35,721 nucleotides of DNA from Gnomoniopsis sp. IMI 355080. Its lineage: Eukaryota > Ascomycota > Sordariomycetes > Diaporthales > Gnomoniaceae. The notes beneath the pieces were generated by a model, which saw nothing but the letters and a program-made list of their open reading frames with translations, searched no databases and had not been told where the DNA came from. The position numbers were made by a program, and so were the translations under genes. The DNA lies in the NCBI GenBank assembly GCA_027946555.1, contig JAPEVC010000297.1, forward strand, positions 1 to 35,721, read 5' to 3'. Shown here in pieces: positions 34,338 through 35,721 of this stretch; within the stretch, counting starts at the first letter, position 1; each line of letters starts with the position of its first letter.

Positions 34338-35721
34338 ACGTTATACTGGACATGTGGCAATACTGCGAGCGAATTGGCACGACCCACCTATCACGCGCAT
34401 GTCGTATTCAGCCAGCGCTAAAGAAAAATATTAATGTGTATTACTTAGACTCGGGGACATCACCGTTTTGGTCCCCTGTTGAGATCTAATGGGTTTCGGG
34501 GGTCCGAGACCGGCTGAGAGAAGAGCAGATGGTGGTAAAGAGGATCCGGGTTGATTTGAGCTCACGTTTTTACTGTTCTTTTCATTGCCAATAGTCTCGT
34601 CGAGTACTTGTCTGTCTTTGGACAACTCCGGCGCCTGGCGTGGCAATAAATTTTCAGACAGAAAAAGGAAAAAGAAAAAGGAAAAAAAGACTAGGCGGAG
34701 ATTGGCAGTTCCGGTTGTTTATAGCTTTAGGTTGCAGAGCAGCCGTATAATCGACCTAGACACGTTCATTGCTAGCCAACTCTGTTGGGACTGATGTTCT
34801 TAGACGCGTACCAATTTCGAGCTTAAAACCAAACACTCAAGCCGGCACCTTTAAATGTCTCCATCTGCCACACCACTTCTCGATTCCCTTCTTGACCGTC
34901 CAGACATGCCACGAACCAAGTTTCGACCACAATGCATGTATTATTTGGGTCTAGGGCAGGTATTCCTTATCCAGTGAGCCGCCAGTCGGACAAGCGCAGC
35001 AATTTGTTCCGCACTTCTTACTAAGTGGTATTGCAGTCATCAAGCAAATCAATCACCAATAACTAACGCTCTAACCCATGCCATCCGTCCGGCCGAAGTA
35101 CCAAGGCTTTCATCATGCTTGAAGCTGTGGTCACGAGCCGCACGATCTCACGGAACCGCTCGTTGCATGTGGCGAGCGAACTTGCCGAAGCCGTTGGCCC
35201 AGGCATTTCGCTGGAGTAATGTGACGCGTGATGGCACTGTGAGCAGGCGATCACCTCCACAGGCCGCATAGTATGCTGAGTCTACGATTCTAGTCATCCA
35301 CTACATGGAAAAGTCTGCCGCCGAGATGTCTTGCTTCTGCCAATATCGAGTCATGATGGAATCAAAGAGGTTCTTCCACCTGGGCACAGAGAGGTCTTGT
35401 GTGGCGGGCCATACTGCCTGTTGAGCTGCAGAAATGCTGACAGGCATCTGTGATCATTACCAGTGGACGATGGTGGAGGACTTGTCAAGCGGAGTGTCTT
35501 CCATATTGACCAGACGCAAAATTAGGGTCTTGGCTTGCGCATCCTGCTACGGGATCACCAGTATCGACTGAAGTCTGGCCCATGACGAGCTCGGCGAGGC
35601 TTCCCGAACCGGCGCATTGGCTGCCAGGACACCAACGTTTGCATGAAACAACCCAGGTTAATAGTTTTCTCTTTGTTGGACATGTTCTTTGACAACGTCG
35701 TCCGCTGCATTGGCTGGGGGG
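34338..35721. other. Right-edge intergenic region with short coding-like blocks
   Basis: 1.4 kb after the Erg6-like gene. On the minus strand two short open blocks look more protein-like than background: about 35305-35451 (containing VPRWKNLFDSIMTRYWQKQD) and 35063-35269. They are in different frames, separated by stops, and I recognise neither. They could be exons of a gene entering from the right, a decayed gene, or chance. Confidence 0.35.
34645..34650 (+). terminator. Candidate polyadenylation signal AATAAA
   Basis: A perfect AATAAA about 310 nt after the stop codon of the Erg6-like gene, followed by A-rich sequence (34662-34690). Fungal signals are loose, so this is only a candidate 3' end. 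Confidence 0.3.

Overview
The window is nuclear DNA of a filamentous ascomycete (Pezizomycotina, most likely Sordariomycetes). The reasons are nine spliced genes with short introns (52-371 nt, mostly under 140) that carry CTAAC/CTGAC-type branch sites, widely spaced single-gene transcription units, and protein families typical of filamentous fungi (Cla4, Snx41/Atg20, Mdm10, a Fat1-type acyl-CoA synthetase). I cannot fix the genus. Exon structures were worked out by hand from splice sites, reading phase and family conservation. No RNA gene, transposon or CRISPR array could be supported.

Layout, left to right: the 3' part of a Cla4-type PAK kinase gene (+, cut by the window start); vps18 (+), a HOPS/CORVET subunit; a long PHD-finger gene of the Rco1 type (-), convergent with vps18; a PA2G4/EBP1 (Cdb4) homologue (-); snf5 (+), head-to-head with it; snx41/atg20 (+); mdm10 (+); the 40S ribosomal protein S19 gene (-), convergent with mdm10; a Fat1/FATP-type acyl-CoA synthetase (+), head-to-head with rps19; a gene-poor 3.2 kb stretch; a divergent Erg6-family methyltransferase (+); and 1.4 kb at the right edge with only short coding-like blocks.

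The genes are ordinary cellular genes and do not form an operon or a biosynthetic cluster. Loosely, several act on membranes and organelles (Vps18, Snx41, Mdm10, Fat1, possibly the Erg6-like enzyme) and two or three in the nucleus or on ribosomes (Rco1-like, Snf5, Cdb4/EBP1, S19). I found no convincing new system. The points most worth a second look are the divergent Erg6 paralogue with its long pyrimidine-rich leader, the first PHD finger of the Rco1-like protein (a usual zinc cysteine is absent), the highly split 5' end of mdm10 with a 23-nt exon, a GC-AG intron and a C-terminal AKL tripeptide in the Fat1-like gene, and two stop-free in-frame introns.
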